A stretch of 64,000 nucleotides of DNA from Aphrocallistes beatrix (lineage: Eukaryota; Porifera; Hexactinellida; Sceptrulophora; Aphrocallistidae): positions 1,859,550 through 1,923,549 of the forward strand of contig OY725493.1 in the NCBI GenBank assembly GCA_963281255.1, given 5' to 3'. This document shows, piece by piece, positions 1-9,888 of this stretch. The stretch's first letter is position 1, and each line of letters begins with the position of its first letter. The position numbers and the translations under genes are program-made. A model generated the notes under the pieces. The model was not told the origin of the DNA. It worked only from the letters and a program-made list of their open reading frames with translations, and did not search any database.

Positions 1-1
1 A

Positions 2-3000
2 TGCCCTGCTCCTACTCAGAAGAGATACCTCTACTGTCATCTTCCCTTTGGTAACTCCCTCGACTTCCCAGTGCATATCAACTGTCCTTTTATACTGGAC
101 CCACACCGACGCTACGTTAGCTATCAGGACGAACTGACTGGAATCTCTTCTTGGGATAATATATGGCACTCTGAGATATCGAAACGAGTGTTGACTCCTC
201 TCTATTTTAAACTTTTGATAGACTTAGGTCCTAGAGGAGAGAGGCATTCTAACTTACCAGATGATAAGTATTTTGCATGGTATTATACACTATTTCCTAT
301 CATTCATCATACTGATCATGGTTCTAACAGTATGGAATTCCTGCAGTCATTAGGTCGAAACGTTTTAAAACGTATTCATAAAAGCAACTCAAATATCCTC
401 TTAGCCGACGATATCAAAATAACTGAATCACGCACCTGGTATCCAATCCTTGGATCCGAGGCAGGGATTTTTAAAGTCATACACGAAGGAGTATTCGGTA
501 TTGAATGCATTGAGTGTGCTAAGTGTCTTGTTAAGCTTCGCTTCCGTTTCACATTTGCTCCACCTAGTCTAGCTAATTCTTTTCAGGCCTGCAGACTAGA
601 ATGTGAACTTTTCAATCCACAAGAGGTTGTTAGGTATATTAATGAGAATATGAATAAAATTGCAAAGATACCCTACTCATTTCCTTGTTCATTGATAAAC
701 TCTGTGCTTAACTTCGAGGAACTAAACACTCTCCTAAAATTTATCTTGAAACACTCCGAAAGTGAATCTATTGATTGTATACCGTTGAAAGTGGATTCTA
801 AATGCGACCTTGGAATTTTCAATCATTCAACGAATTCTAGCTTTACTAACAAATACGTCAGTCTTCTTCCTCGCCTAAAAGAACGATTTGTATGTGAGAA
901 ATATGACATTGATATGGTTCAATTGTTGATAAAGCATAAATTTGTAGAAAATTTGAACGCCAAATTTGTAGCAGCCAATTTGCATGTTCCTAGCTCTATT
1001 TCTCCTGAGTTCTTCTCATTCTTCTGGAGCTTCATCCTTGAACTTGGCTCTCATTCCTATACTGTGTCACTATTCGATAGATATAGACTAGTCCCCGTTA
1101 GTTATGGCACATCTAATCAAGATGCTATTACATTTGTAAGTATAAGTGAAATGCGAGGTGTTGCAACAGAAACAATCAGTATTAATTTTAAATTTATTCT
1201 ACAAAAGCTAGAGTGCCCTTTTCTATGTCTGTCTCCTCTCCAAATGAATGATCCCCCTATGGGTGTTAATTTTCTCTCTATTACAAATATCATAAAATCA
1301 CTAGTTATGAATGATTGTGGAGCAGAAAGCATTCTTAAGTGTATTAGTCTATGTCATAATGTCGGTGCAGTCTTGTCTAGTGATGAAGCCTATGTGTTAA
1401 GAAATTTATTTCAAGATTTATCTTACCCTTCTTGTTTCATGGGGGCCTTTCTGCGTCTCAAAATATTTGTAAGTCACACTGCACCAACAGAAACTGCTCT
1501 TGTTGCATTAAGCGGGTTTAAGATCTATCTCTATAACGAAAACATCCCTCTCATAAAAGATTTAATTCAAAGACTAATTGAATCTTTCGGAATTATTTTC
1601 CTATCAAATATACATAACCCGGATAAACTAATTAGAGGTATAGTTAAACATTCTCGTCTCCATTTTATAAACATAAAGGATTTGGTTAATTCATACATCT
1701 TAACTACTTCAATTTTCCCTCACCTCGATTCGAATGCACAAATAAAACTAATTAGATTTTTTGATGGTCTCGATAATAATGATTGGATGGAATTACTCGT
1801 TTCACTTAAATTTATCAAGAGTCAACAATGCCTTTACAAACCATCAGACCTCTTCTGTCCAAATGTTCCTCTTTTTGTTCTTTATAGAAAAGATCTTCTG
1901 CTTCCACAATGTTGGTTGGAATCGAATTATATTTACAAAATAATAAAGAAGTTAGGTCTAAACGTAGAAATGTCCCTAAACATCGTACTAGAGGCCGCTA
2001 AAGATGTGGCTAAATCCGGTAGTTGTGATTCAGAACTGACTCGTCTAACTATTGAATCTCTGATGGAATGCATCAATCAGTATAGAGGAGATGCCTACAA
2101 TGATCTTAACCTACAGCTTCTAGCTAACATTTCTTTCTTACCGTTATTTGAAGTTCAAGTTGAAGCATTGAAAAACCCCGAACAGGATTCTAGTCGAGAA
2201 TATAGTTTGGGCCGTTTTGATGAAGCTCAACTGTTCGAGCACTACGACTACTGCTGCACTAGTTGCCTGATATTTCATCCCAATCTTCGTTTCAGGAAAT
2301 CTAATAAATTGGTCACGATAATGGATGTATTAGGTCTTAGTGCTAATCCTCCAATTCAATCTGTGAAGACTCATTTAAACAATTTAATACATCTTGTCAG
2401 ATTCTCTTCTCAAAAAGAAATTAAGACTTACTATGAGAAATTTTTATTTCGGACATATGGGTACCTTCAATCCTCTTCAGCTACACTCATCGAATTTCAA
2501 AATGTGAACTGTATCCTCTTTGATTGTAAGTTGTACAGACCAATAAACATCGTGATGGAATGGAAGTTCCACCTCTTTCCTTATCTTTTCCAATGTCCAC
2601 TAATTCTACAACCATACAGAGGGTTTCTTAAAAAACTGGGCGTGTGTGATGTTCCGAGCTATAAACACTTTAAATTTGTTTTGACTACAATACTGAGGAA
2701 TAATGGTAGCGAACTCAAACAAACTAGTCTCGATAATAAAGCCCACTATTATATCGCTAAACATGCATTTGTGTACTTAATAGAGGAGCTCCGGTCTCTG
2801 GACATCGCAGATGCTGTAGAACTAGATGGGATGCTCTTGATTACAGATAAGGATGTTATCATAAGTTACAACTCTCCGAATCTCTTCTACGCCGATGACA
2901 CACAGTTACAGAACAGAGTGTTAGCAGTATTTCCAGACATTCAAATTCTCGCAATTTTGAATGAGGATAAATTCGGTTCTTCAGCACCTCCAGCTTGCCT

Positions 3001-3553
3001 CAGACTAAAATTTCTTTCTGCTGTATTCACACAAACGCTTTGTAGTCATGTCTATGATAATTATGTGATTATTGGAGATGAACGTGCTGAAACATTTCAG
3101 ACCAGATTGAAATCTCCACAAGTTTACGCTGCTCTGAAAAGGATTTATTTCCATCAAACTCATGAGGATTTAAGTAAATATCAATATCCAACCGAGCAAG
3201 GTTACTTATCTTTCGAAGACAAAATTGACAAACTTTGCATTATTGCACTGAGTAAAATTGAAATTGAAATATCTGATACAAGTGAAGCTAGTAGTACTCA
3301 ACAAATGATGAATAACACTTGTAGCTGTATAAGTTTTCTTGATAAGTCTGATGATAGAATATTGATCAATACAGACCCATCCTTCATTGAGCAACTGCCA
3401 GTCGAGATGACTTACCATTTGAACCAGTACTTCTGCAACTTATTTGAGAGAAGTCTCTTCTACCTCTTAATCTGTCTTGTCTATCAAGGGAAAGACGTTA
3501 ACCATACTCTGAACAACTTTAAAGTTAGGCAACTGCCTCCGAATCTAGATTAA
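2..3553 (+). CDS. Sacsin-like protein, 3' part (5' end outside window)
   Basis: The reading frame is open from base 2 to a TAA at 3553, giving 1183 residues, with no need for an internal start. The first residues read LPFGNSLDFPVHIN followed by LDPHRR and later WDNIW. This matches the start of the sacsin repeat just after its HSP90-like ATPase core (pattern LPLP..TGLPVHVNG.F.L...RR). The rest is long, mostly helical and leucine-rich, with recurring phrases such as CIPLKVD and FLPLFE that resemble sacsin linkers. Sacsins are giant co-chaperone-like proteins. The HSP90-like ATP site is not visible and would lie upstream of the window. No intron is needed over 3.5 kb. Family assignment is fairly safe; orthology to vertebrate SACS is not claimed, because several animals have expanded sacsin-like families. 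Confidence 0.7.
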   Translation, partial: CPAPTQKRYLYCHLPFGNSLDFPVHINCPFILDPHRRYVSYQDELTGISSWDNIWHSEISKRVLTPLYFKLLIDLGPRGERHSNLPDDKYFAWYYTLFPIIHHTDHGSNSMEFLQSLGRNVLKRIHKSNSNILLADDIKITESRTWYPILGSEAGIFKVIHEGVFGIECIECAKCLVKLRFRFTFAPPSLANSFQACRLECELFNPQEVVRYINENMNKIAKIPYSFPCSLINSVLNFEELNTLLKFILKHSESESIDCIPLKVDSKCDLGIFNHSTNSSFTNKYVSLLPRLKERFVCEKYDIDMVQLLIKHKFVENLNAKFVAANLHVPSSISPEFFSFFWSFILELGSHSYTVSLFDRYRLVPVSYGTSNQDAITFVSISEMRGVATETISINFKFILQKLECPFLCLSPLQMNDPPMGVNFLSITNIIKSLVMNDCGAESILKCISLCHNVGAVLSSDEAYVLRNLFQDLSYPSCFMGAFLRLKIFVSHTAPTETALVALSGFKIYLYNENIPLIKDLIQRLIESFGIIFLSNIHNPDKLIRGIVKHSRLHFINIKDLVNSYILTTSIFPHLDSNAQIKLIRFFDGLDNNDWMELLVSLKFIKSQQCLYKPSDLFCPNVPLFVLYRKDLLLPQCWLESNYIYKIIKKLGLNVEMSLNIVLEAAKDVAKSGSCDSELTRLTIESLMECINQYRGDAYNDLNLQLLANISFLPLFEVQVEALKNPEQDSSREYSLGRFDEAQLFEHYDYCCTSCLIFHPNLRFRKSNKLVTIMDVLGLSANPPIQSVKTHLNNLIHLVRFSSQKEIKTYYEKFLFRTYGYLQSSSATLIEFQNVNCILFDCKLYRPINIVMEWKFHLFPYLFQCPLILQPYRGFLKKLGVCDVPSYKHFKFVLTTILRNNGSELKQTSLDNKAHYYIAKHAFVYLIEELRSLDIADAVELDGMLLITDKDVIISYNSPNLFYADDTQLQNRVLAVFPDIQILAILNEDKFGSSAPPACLRLKFLSAVFTQTLCSHVYDNYVIIGDERAETFQTRLKSPQVYAALKRIYFHQTHEDLSKYQYPTEQGYLSFEDKIDKLCIIALSKIEIEISDTSEASSTQQMMNNTCSCISFLDKSDDRILINTDPSFIEQLPVEMTYHLNQYFCNLFERSLFYLLICLVYQGKDVNHTLNNFKVRQLPPNLD

Positions 3554-4155
3554 CTTGCTATTATAGCGAATAGATATTAGTGCACATTTAAGGATGCTTA
3601 CAGTTGCTATATAACTTGCGTAATTTATAATACACTATTTTTACAAATTCTCTCCCTCGAATTGTTTACGACTAAATTTTTATGATATTTTGTAATCATA
3701 CATAAATTATTTATTCGAAATAATTTCAAATTTATTGTAGTTTATTTTTATATTTTAATATTATATTGTTTTCTAATTCTCTACTAAAAAAAGGTCATTT
3801 ATCTACGGTGAATCACGAATCCAGAACAGGTGAAGAAAAAGAGTCCATTATTTAAAAAATTCGAAATCTACACAACTAAAAAAAACAAAGCAAGGGTAAA
3901 ACTACCATTGAGGCAAAGGAGGCGTTTACCTCATCGCTATTTCTGCAGTGGTCACCAGGACAAGGCAGAGACCTAACCGTTGAGATATCTGCTTCCTGCT
4001 CGCTTTGGAGATTCTAGCTACGCCACTGCAATGTAAAAAATCGAAAGCTAGTTTCTAGCATATTTTGAGATAGTTTACATATGTATCCTTTGGGACCTAG
4101 GCTCACATTGATTAATTATAGGGTAGATAATATCTAAATACTGGCTCACTGCCAT
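3554..4155. other. AT-rich intergenic DNA
   Basis: This stretch follows the sacsin-like stop codon. It is AT-rich, with no convincing ORF, RNA gene or clear repeat. It runs into the composite repeat region that begins near 4156. Confidence 0.6.
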
Positions 4156-4720
4156 AATCGATATCACTCGAAAATCAAAAGTTGTCAATTTTAACAAATG
4201 TTATAACACGTGTTGTGTTATAACACGTGTTGTGTTATAAGTATAGAATGCGATTCACACGACTCTATTCCATACAAATGATTAAATACAGTAGAACTCG
4301 GTTAGTACGTACCCCTCCGGGAAGCGGGAAAAAGTACGTACTATCCGTAAGTACGTACTAACCGAGTTGATATTACATAGGAATCTATATAATAAATGAA
4401 TTTTGGTTCAGAGAAATGAGTACGTACTAAGCCGAAGTACGTCTTATCCCGAGTACGTACTAACCGAGTTCTACTGTACATTGCTTTTTTGAGTCTATTA
4501 TTTGATTGTTAAAAACTATCTTGTGATCAAATTGATTGATCATAACAAAAAGCACTGTTAAGGTTCTGGATTGAAATTGGTTATGTCATTCAAATTTGAC
4601 AATCTTTAGATGTGAGCTTTGTGGATTCAAAGTCTGTCTTACTGACAATTATAATCGATATATATCACTCAAAAATCGCCAAATTTGCCAATATTAACAC
4701 TTGTTATAACACATGTTATA
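4156..4720. repeat. Direct repeat of about 65 bp next to short satellite blocks
   Basis: The segment near 4156-4220 (ATAATCGATATCACTC, then AACAAATGTTATAACACGTG) recurs at about 4649-4720 (ATAATCGATATATATCACTC, then AACACTTGTTATAACACATG). Each copy leads into copies of the 12-bp TGTTATAACAYG unit that forms the large array at 5606-6198. The two copies bracket the 5' inverted-repeat arm and the small MITE, so they look like duplicated parts of one element. Confidence 0.6.
4289..4476. mobile_element. 188-bp pogo/Tigger-like MITE with TA target-site duplication
   Basis: Terminal inverted repeats begin CAGTAGAACTCGGTTAGTAC and are mirrored at the right end (GTACTAACCGAGTTCTACTG). They are flanked by TA at 4287-4288 and 4477-4478. 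A second internal inverted copy of the GTACGTACTAACCGAG motif is present. The CAGTnGAAC terminus and the TA duplication are typical of pogo/Tigger members of the Tc1-mariner superfamily. There is no coding capacity. The undisturbed arm at about 6233-6250 supplies the empty-site sequence, supporting true insertion. Confidence 0.85.
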
Positions 4721-5571
4721 CCGGGTGGGCCAAAATAAACAGAACCCAAGTAATTTCGACTTCATTATGCCTATGCTTTTTAAACAAATGAAATATTTTT
4801 TTAGGATATGGTAGATATATACCCTAAGAGCATTTATGGCAAGCAGTGGAGCACGGAGAATAGGATCTATTGTTTCAAGCTCTGCTACAAGTTACACTCT
4901 TACACATCCGTACAGAAGAAAATTTCGCAAGACTTCAACGAGCCAGAACCTCCCAGCAAATCAATTATCTTTGACTGGATCAAGAAGTTTGAACAGAGAG
5001 GGACAGTTAAGAACCTCAACTCTAAGTCTGATGACCATCTGATCCACTCAGGACGGAAGACGATTCGTACTGATGAGGTCATCGAAGCCGTCCGTCAGTC
5101 TGTTCTCAACTCTCCAAAGAGGTCAACAAGGAAGAGGTTATCTCAAGATTCTTCAGGTCTTTCGGAAGGAACTTGAAGAAAACTACACAGGATACCTAGC
5201 CCAGTTCTGGTTTCAACAAGATGGAGCAACCCTCATACCTCCAACAAAAGCCTGGAATGGACAAGAACCACTTTGGAAGCCGAGTAATCAGCCGGAGAAG
5301 TGAACATGAGTGGGCACCCAACTCACCGGATCTCAGTCCTCCAGATTTTTATCTCTGGGGGTTCCTGAAGGGCAGAGTTTATGCTACAAAGCCCAGGACA
5401 CTCCGTGAACTCAAGACAAAGATCCAGGAGGAGATGAGAAACATCTCAAGGACAATTTGCAAATCCGTGATGGAAAACTTCGTTCTTCGACTGGAAAAAT
5501 GCGCAAATCTAAATGGACACCATTTCGAACATATTCTATAGATAAAAAACTAAAAAAAAAAAAAAAAAAAG
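4721..5571 (+). mobile_element. Degenerate Tc1/mariner-superfamily insertion ending in a poly-A run
   Basis: The left edge follows a TA and begins CCGGGTGGGCCAAAATAAAC, a plausible Tc1/mariner terminal repeat. A broken transposase follows. Its stop at 5541 is followed by an A-rich stretch that includes a run of about 18 A. I found no matching right-hand terminal repeat. The copy therefore seems 3'-truncated or rearranged, and it sits in the 12-bp satellite. Confidence 0.6.
4808..5541 (+). pseudogene. Broken DDE (mariner-type) transposase
   Basis: Three pieces in different frames resemble a mariner-type transposase. The N-terminal piece (4808-5150) looks like a helix-turn-helix DNA-binding domain (FDWIKKFEQRGTVKN). 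A middle piece contains WFQQDGA, the region of the second catalytic Asp. The C-terminal piece (to 5541) contains PDLSPPDFYLWG, the region of the third catalytic Asp. The part expected to hold the first catalytic Asp is missing, and at least two frame changes interrupt the gene. It cannot encode an active enzyme. Confidence 0.8.
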
Positions 5572-5605
5572 AGTTAAGATATTATAGACTTGCATTATTG
5601 TTTTA

Positions 5606-6198
5606 TGTTATAACACGTGCTGTAACACATGTTATAACATGTGTTATAACACGTGTTACAGCACGTGTTATAACATATGTTATAACATGTGTTATAACAC
5701 GTGTTACAGCACGTGTTACAGCACGTGTTATAACATGTGTTACAACATGTGTTACAGCACGTGTTATAACATGTGTTATAACACGTGTTACAGCACGTGT
5801 TATAACATGTGTTACAACATGTGTTACAGCACGTGTTATAACATGTGTTATAACACGTGTTACAACATGTGTTATAACACGTGTTACAGCACGTGTTACA
5901 GCACGCGTTATAACATGTGTTACAGCACGTGTTATAACATGTGTTATAACACGTGTTACAGCACGTGTTATAACATGTGTTACAACATGTGTTACAGCAC
6001 GTGTTATAACATGTGTTATAACACGTGTTACAACATGTGTTATAACACGTGTTATAACACGTGTTACAGCACGTGTTATAACATGTGTTACAACATGTGT
6101 TACAGCACGTGTTATAACATGTGTTATAACATGTGTTATAACACGTGTTACAGCACGTGTTATAACACGTGTTATAACATGTGTTATAACACATGTTA
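5606..6198. repeat. 12-bp near-palindromic satellite, about 49 tandem copies
   Basis: The unit is TGTTAYARCAYG. Variation is confined to positions that change TATAAC to TACAGC or TACAAC and CAC to CAT. Many adjacent halves form perfect palindromes such as CGTGTTATAACACG. Because 12 is a multiple of 3 and the unit has no stop in most frames, long open frames appear on both strands and translate to repeats such as CYNTCYNM and VITRVTAR. These are artefacts of the satellite. Shorter blocks of the same unit lie near 4200-4240 and 4700. Confidence 0.92.
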
Positions 6199-6543
6199 CT
6201 ATGCTACTATACTAATACTATAGGAAGCACACTAAAAAGCAATGTATTAATCTTAGTATGGAATAGAATCGTGTGAATCGCATTCTATACTCTGATAGTT
6301 GATTGGTTCTCACGTAAACCAATGAATTTCGATCACAAATACGTTGTCACTTTGATTGTATGCATTGTAAATGTATGTCACTATTGTTTAGATCCCAATG
6401 TATTCGCATTATAAAATAATCGAATTTGATTGGTAAGCGGGTTCGGAGGGAAGTATGCTTGGAAAAATGTTTGAAGATCACTAGTTTGGACAATAATTAT
6501 TTTGAAATATTGTGCTTCAATTAGCCTTTTCGCTAGTATAGAA

Positions 6544-7077
6544 ATGCGGTTCCGAGGTAAGCTCCGTGAGTTCCGAGTAGTGGGAGCTCGAGCTCCTACC
6601 AAGAAGCACCCCATGTCCACTCTCACCCCGTACAAGATGCACATCTTCGCTACGAACTCAGTGGCTGCCAAGTCTCGCTTCTGGTACTACTGTAAGAAGA
6701 TCCAGAAAGTCAAGAAGACCAAAGGCTGTATTCTAGAGTGCGTAGAACTCGCTCAAAAATCCCCTAACAAGGTGAAGAATTTCGGCGTTTGGCTCCGCTA
6801 CGACTCCCGGTCTGGTACGCACAACATGTACCGAGAGTACCGAGACCTCACTCGCGTTGGAGCGATAACCTCCTGCTACCGGGACATGGCGGCCAGGCAC
6901 CGTGCGAGGGTGCACAACATCCACATCATCCGAATTGAACCGATCGAAGCGTCCAAGTGTAGGAGGGATCACGTGAAGCGGTTCCACGCCTCCAAGATCA
7001 AGTTCCCCCTCCCACAGACAGTCCCCCACAGGAGCAAGGCCCTCTTCACGGCGCACCGCCCCAACTCGTTCATGTGA
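6544..7077 (+). CDS. RPL18A: 60S ribosomal protein L18a (eL20)
   Basis: This is a single open exon of 177 codons plus stop. The chosen start is the ATG at 6544 ([10 protein letters not shown]), which matches the family's N terminus and length of about 176 residues. The 14 residues upstream in frame are unrelated. Strongly conserved blocks include [46 protein letters not shown] and SKIKFPLP. It is a structural protein of the large ribosomal subunit. Two bases before the ATG lies an acceptor-like sequence (TTTTCGCTAGTATAG), and a GGTAAGC donor-like site lies near 6433. A 5'UTR intron of about 110 bp, or a trans-splice site, is therefore plausible. Confidence 0.96.
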   Translation: MRFRGKLREFRVVGARAPTKKHPMSTLTPYKMHIFATNSVAAKSRFWYYCKKIQKVKKTKGCILECVELAQKSPNKVKNFGVWLRYDSRSGTHNMYREYRDLTRVGAITSCYRDMAARHRARVHNIHIIRIEPIEASKCRRDHVKRFHASKIKFPLPQTVPHRSKALFTAHRPNSFM

Positions 7078-7263
7078 GTCGGTTAGGAAGTTAGGCTAGA
7101 ACTAGGGAACACTTTAGCATACGTCTTAGTGATTAGTATCTTATTTCTTTTGTTGGTGCTAATTTAATTATTAATGAAAGTGCTGTGAATCGTTAAGTAT
7201 TAAAGTATTTCAGAAGGTTGGTAAACTAATGTTGTTCCATTCGAATTCAGCTGTGCTCATTGA

Positions 7264-9888
7264 ATGGAGCCTGGCTCAGGTGACAAAAGTGAGGTGTGGA
7301 GTTCCGGAAGCAGTACCTCCACTCGCTCAGGTCCCGAGCGGATGTGGGAGGGATCGGCGGAAGATTTCGCAGAGTTGGAAGAGTGTCTCAAGTCATTCGA
7401 TATGAACAAACTGAAGAAACTGGTCAGGAAGGGCGCGCCTTACCTCTACGTGACACAGGACGGTCAGAACCACTATGCTCTCGACAACTGCGCTTTTTAC
7501 AGCCGCGCTGACGTCATGAAGTTAATCCTGGAGAGGGACCGAAAGGAGAAGAAAGGACACTCGAAAGAATTCCGCACGAATTTTGAGAACCACACGGCCA
7601 ACGCCCTGTTCCGCGTCTGTCAATCTAACTGCGGACCGATCGCTCGAATGCTGCTGGACACTGACACCCCCCTCCTCAGCCACGTGCACCCCCACGAGGC
7701 GGCCAGGAACGGGAGCTGGGTGGTGCTGAATGAGCTCTACAAGCACGCGACAGAGCCCATCCTGGACACCAGGGACGAGGATGGGTACACGCCCCTGCAC
7801 CATGCCGCTAAGCGGGGACACACGCACACGATACGCTTCCTCCTGGAGAAGGGGGCTGCGATCAGCGAGCAGACGGACGGGGAGGGACTCACCGCTCTGC
7901 ACTTCGCCTGCGAGACCGCGGAAGAGGACACGATCCAGCTGCTGGTCACCAAGGGGGCAGATGTGAACGCCATGGACCAGTCCGGCCGCACTCCTGTCTT
8001 CCTCGCCGCGGAGAACGGGAAGGACGGTATCATATCGGTGCTGGCTACCGCGGGCGCCAACCTCGACGCACTGGACGACAACGGGAACATCCCACTTATC
8101 ATCGCCTGCTCCCGCGGACACACTGCCACCGTGCGCGAGCTGATCCTCAACGGCGCCTCCACCGAAGTGGCGGACTACGAGCGCTACAACGGACTGGAGC
8201 GAGCCATCCTCAACAAGAAGGACTCCTCCGCGGCTGTCTACGTCCGCCTGCACCAAGACAAGAACTTCCTCGGCTACTTCGTGGACACGATCGAGCTGAA
8301 CGTGGTGCAGGTGGTGAAGTACGGACTGAACGAGACTGTCAGGGCTCTCTTGGACAGGATGATCGTCCCTGAGAGCTCCTCCCGCTCTAGTGATGGGGAG
8401 GTGTTCACGCAGTACCTGGACCTAGATGTGGACAACCACACCCCGTGTGACCCCGGCTACTCCCGAGCGAAGGACTACTTCCTGCAGCGCATCTCAGAGG
8501 TCGGGCATCAGAGCCTCGCCTACCACGGGACCGTGCGGATAGTCGTGGACGAGAAGATGAAACGGTTCGGGTACTTCACCCTCTTACTCCGGATGTTCCT
8601 CTACCTCCTGTTCCTCGCCTGTCTCAGCTTCTCCCTGATACAGGCCGCACACGAGCCAGAGCCGCTGGCAGCCTACTTCACCTCTGAGCCCAATGACCTG
8701 CGTCTTGCATGCGAAGTCTTTGTACTGGTCTACTTCCTTGTCAACATCCTGACAGAAACCGCAGAAGTCATCCAGATCATCATCATAGCCTACAACCACA
8801 TCCACGATAAACGGAAGCAGGTGGAGCTAGAAATCAAGAGACAGAAGTCGGTGGGAATAAAGGAGAAGGAAAAGGAGAAGAATTCCTGGATCTCAAAAAT
8901 ACACGATCGTTTCACTAACTCACTCCTCCTACGCGTGTTCTACGACTATTTCAGAGATAAAGGGAACTATTTAGATGTCTCAGGACTGTCTACACTCGCG
9001 GTTCTTATCGCATTACGCGCGAGCATGCAGCCAACTCAGTGGGTATTCGCTACGATTACTTTCTTCATCAACTCAATCCGTCTCTTCAAGATGATTGTCC
9101 TCATCCCAGTCCTTGGTCCGTACTCTACGATCATCTACAACATCCTGATCCAGGACCTCCCTCGCTTCCTGATGTTGCTCATCATCACCTTAGTCATCTT
9201 CACGGGCAGTTTCTTCATTTCCCTGCGCGTGCCCTACTCAGCGGAAGGATTCACCAACACTTCCCTCGACCAGATCACCACCCAAGAGGCAGGGCTAGAC
9301 GACAGGGTGTGGTGGGTGTTCCTGTCCGGGATCAGGGTAGTCCTGGATGGAGACGTGTACCAGGACGGAAATTACCTCTACGAGCGTCTGAACTGGATGT
9401 CTGTTAGCATCTACATCGCATTCTTCTTCCTCACAGTTGTGGTCTACCTCAACGTATTCATCGCTCAGCTCTCTGATACCTATTCCGATGTTAAGATCAA
9501 CGCTAAGCATAGCTTCGCTTGGCAGCGTCTCAACTACATCGTCCAGTTAGAGAAGAGCTCCCTCTTCTCTCTCTGTCTGGACTTCAGGAAGCTGTTCTTC
9601 ATCAAGAGCGTGTTCGTGGACAAGGAACTGTGTCAGTACTACTACGGCAGTGCCAATCTCAACACTTATCTGGAGAATTGCCAGCTAGAGGACTCAGACC
9701 TCAAGTCTCTCCTCGCCTCCATCCAGGTGCAGCAGCGGGTCAGGAAGAAGATAGAGGCCTTGGATCAGACGCTCGCTCTGCGATCATTGCCTGCTTCTCC
9801 TATCCATGGTGCGGATCTGAGTGAGAGGTTGGCGAAGTTGGAGAGGGCTGTTCGAGATATGAGCAGGAAAATGGACAGGATTAAATGA
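7264..9888 (+). CDS. Ankyrin-repeat TRP-type cation channel
   Basis: An intronless 874-residue protein. Residues about 170-330 carry ankyrin repeats (DGYTPLHHAAKRGHT, GLTALHFACE, GRTPVFLAAENG). A membrane region follows with six hydrophobic segments at about 437-459, 478-505, 567-587, 592-617, 634-653 and 712-736. A pore-loop candidate (VWWVFLSGIRVVLDGD) lies near 682-698. The C terminus ends in a short coiled coil (LSERLAKLERAVRDMSRKMD). This order is that of TRPA/TRPV-type channels, which gate Na+/Ca2+ entry at the plasma membrane. The pore sequence does not match either subfamily closely, so I leave the subfamily open. An acceptor-like CCATTCGAATTCAG ends 14 bases before the ATG. Confidence 0.85.
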   Translation: MEPGSGDKSEVWSSGSSTSTRSGPERMWEGSAEDFAELEECLKSFDMNKLKKLVRKGAPYLYVTQDGQNHYALDNCAFYSRADVMKLILERDRKEKKGHSKEFRTNFENHTANALFRVCQSNCGPIARMLLDTDTPLLSHVHPHEAARNGSWVVLNELYKHATEPILDTRDEDGYTPLHHAAKRGHTHTIRFLLEKGAAISEQTDGEGLTALHFACETAEEDTIQLLVTKGADVNAMDQSGRTPVFLAAENGKDGIISVLATAGANLDALDDNGNIPLIIACSRGHTATVRELILNGASTEVADYERYNGLERAILNKKDSSAAVYVRLHQDKNFLGYFVDTIELNVVQVVKYGLNETVRALLDRMIVPESSSRSSDGEVFTQYLDLDVDNHTPCDPGYSRAKDYFLQRISEVGHQSLAYHGTVRIVVDEKMKRFGYFTLLLRMFLYLLFLACLSFSLIQAAHEPEPLAAYFTSEPNDLRLACEVFVLVYFLVNILTETAEVIQIIIIAYNHIHDKRKQVELEIKRQKSVGIKEKEKEKNSWISKIHDRFTNSLLLRVFYDYFRDKGNYLDVSGLSTLAVLIALRASMQPTQWVFATITFFINSIRLFKMIVLIPVLGPYSTIIYNILIQDLPRFLMLLIITLVIFTGSFFISLRVPYSAEGFTNTSLDQITTQEAGLDDRVWWVFLSGIRVVLDGDVYQDGNYLYERLNWMSVSIYIAFFFLTVVVYLNVFIAQLSDTYSDVKINAKHSFAWQRLNYIVQLEKSSLFSLCLDFRKLFFIKSVFVDKELCQYYYGSANLNTYLENCQLEDSDLKSLLASIQVQQRVRKKIEALDQTLALRSLPASPIHGADLSERLAKLERAVRDMSRKMDRIK

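Larger units (their letters stand above)
4240..6291. mobile_element. About 2.05-kb element bounded by 36-bp inverted repeats
   Basis: Bases 4240-4275 and 6256-6291 are inverted copies of each other over 36 bp with a single mismatch (one arm begins AGTATAGAATGCGATTCACA). Similarity continues inward. After removal of the MITE at 4289-4476, the left arm reads TTAAATACATTGCTTTTTT, matching the complement of the right arm near 6233-6250. Inside lie the mariner remnant and the 12-bp satellite. No intact element-wide transposase is visible, so this is a non-autonomous foldback-type element that has collected later insertions. Confidence 0.7.

Noticed and set aside
5457..6223. Long open frames of about 190-250 codons in the satellite, on both strands
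   Set aside because: They are products of a 12-bp repeat without stop codons; the translations are simple tetrapeptide repeats with no start context or family.
7522..8256. Antisense ORF of 244 codons opposite the TRP gene
   Set aside because: It mirrors the GC-rich ankyrin coding sequence, and its translation has no domain.
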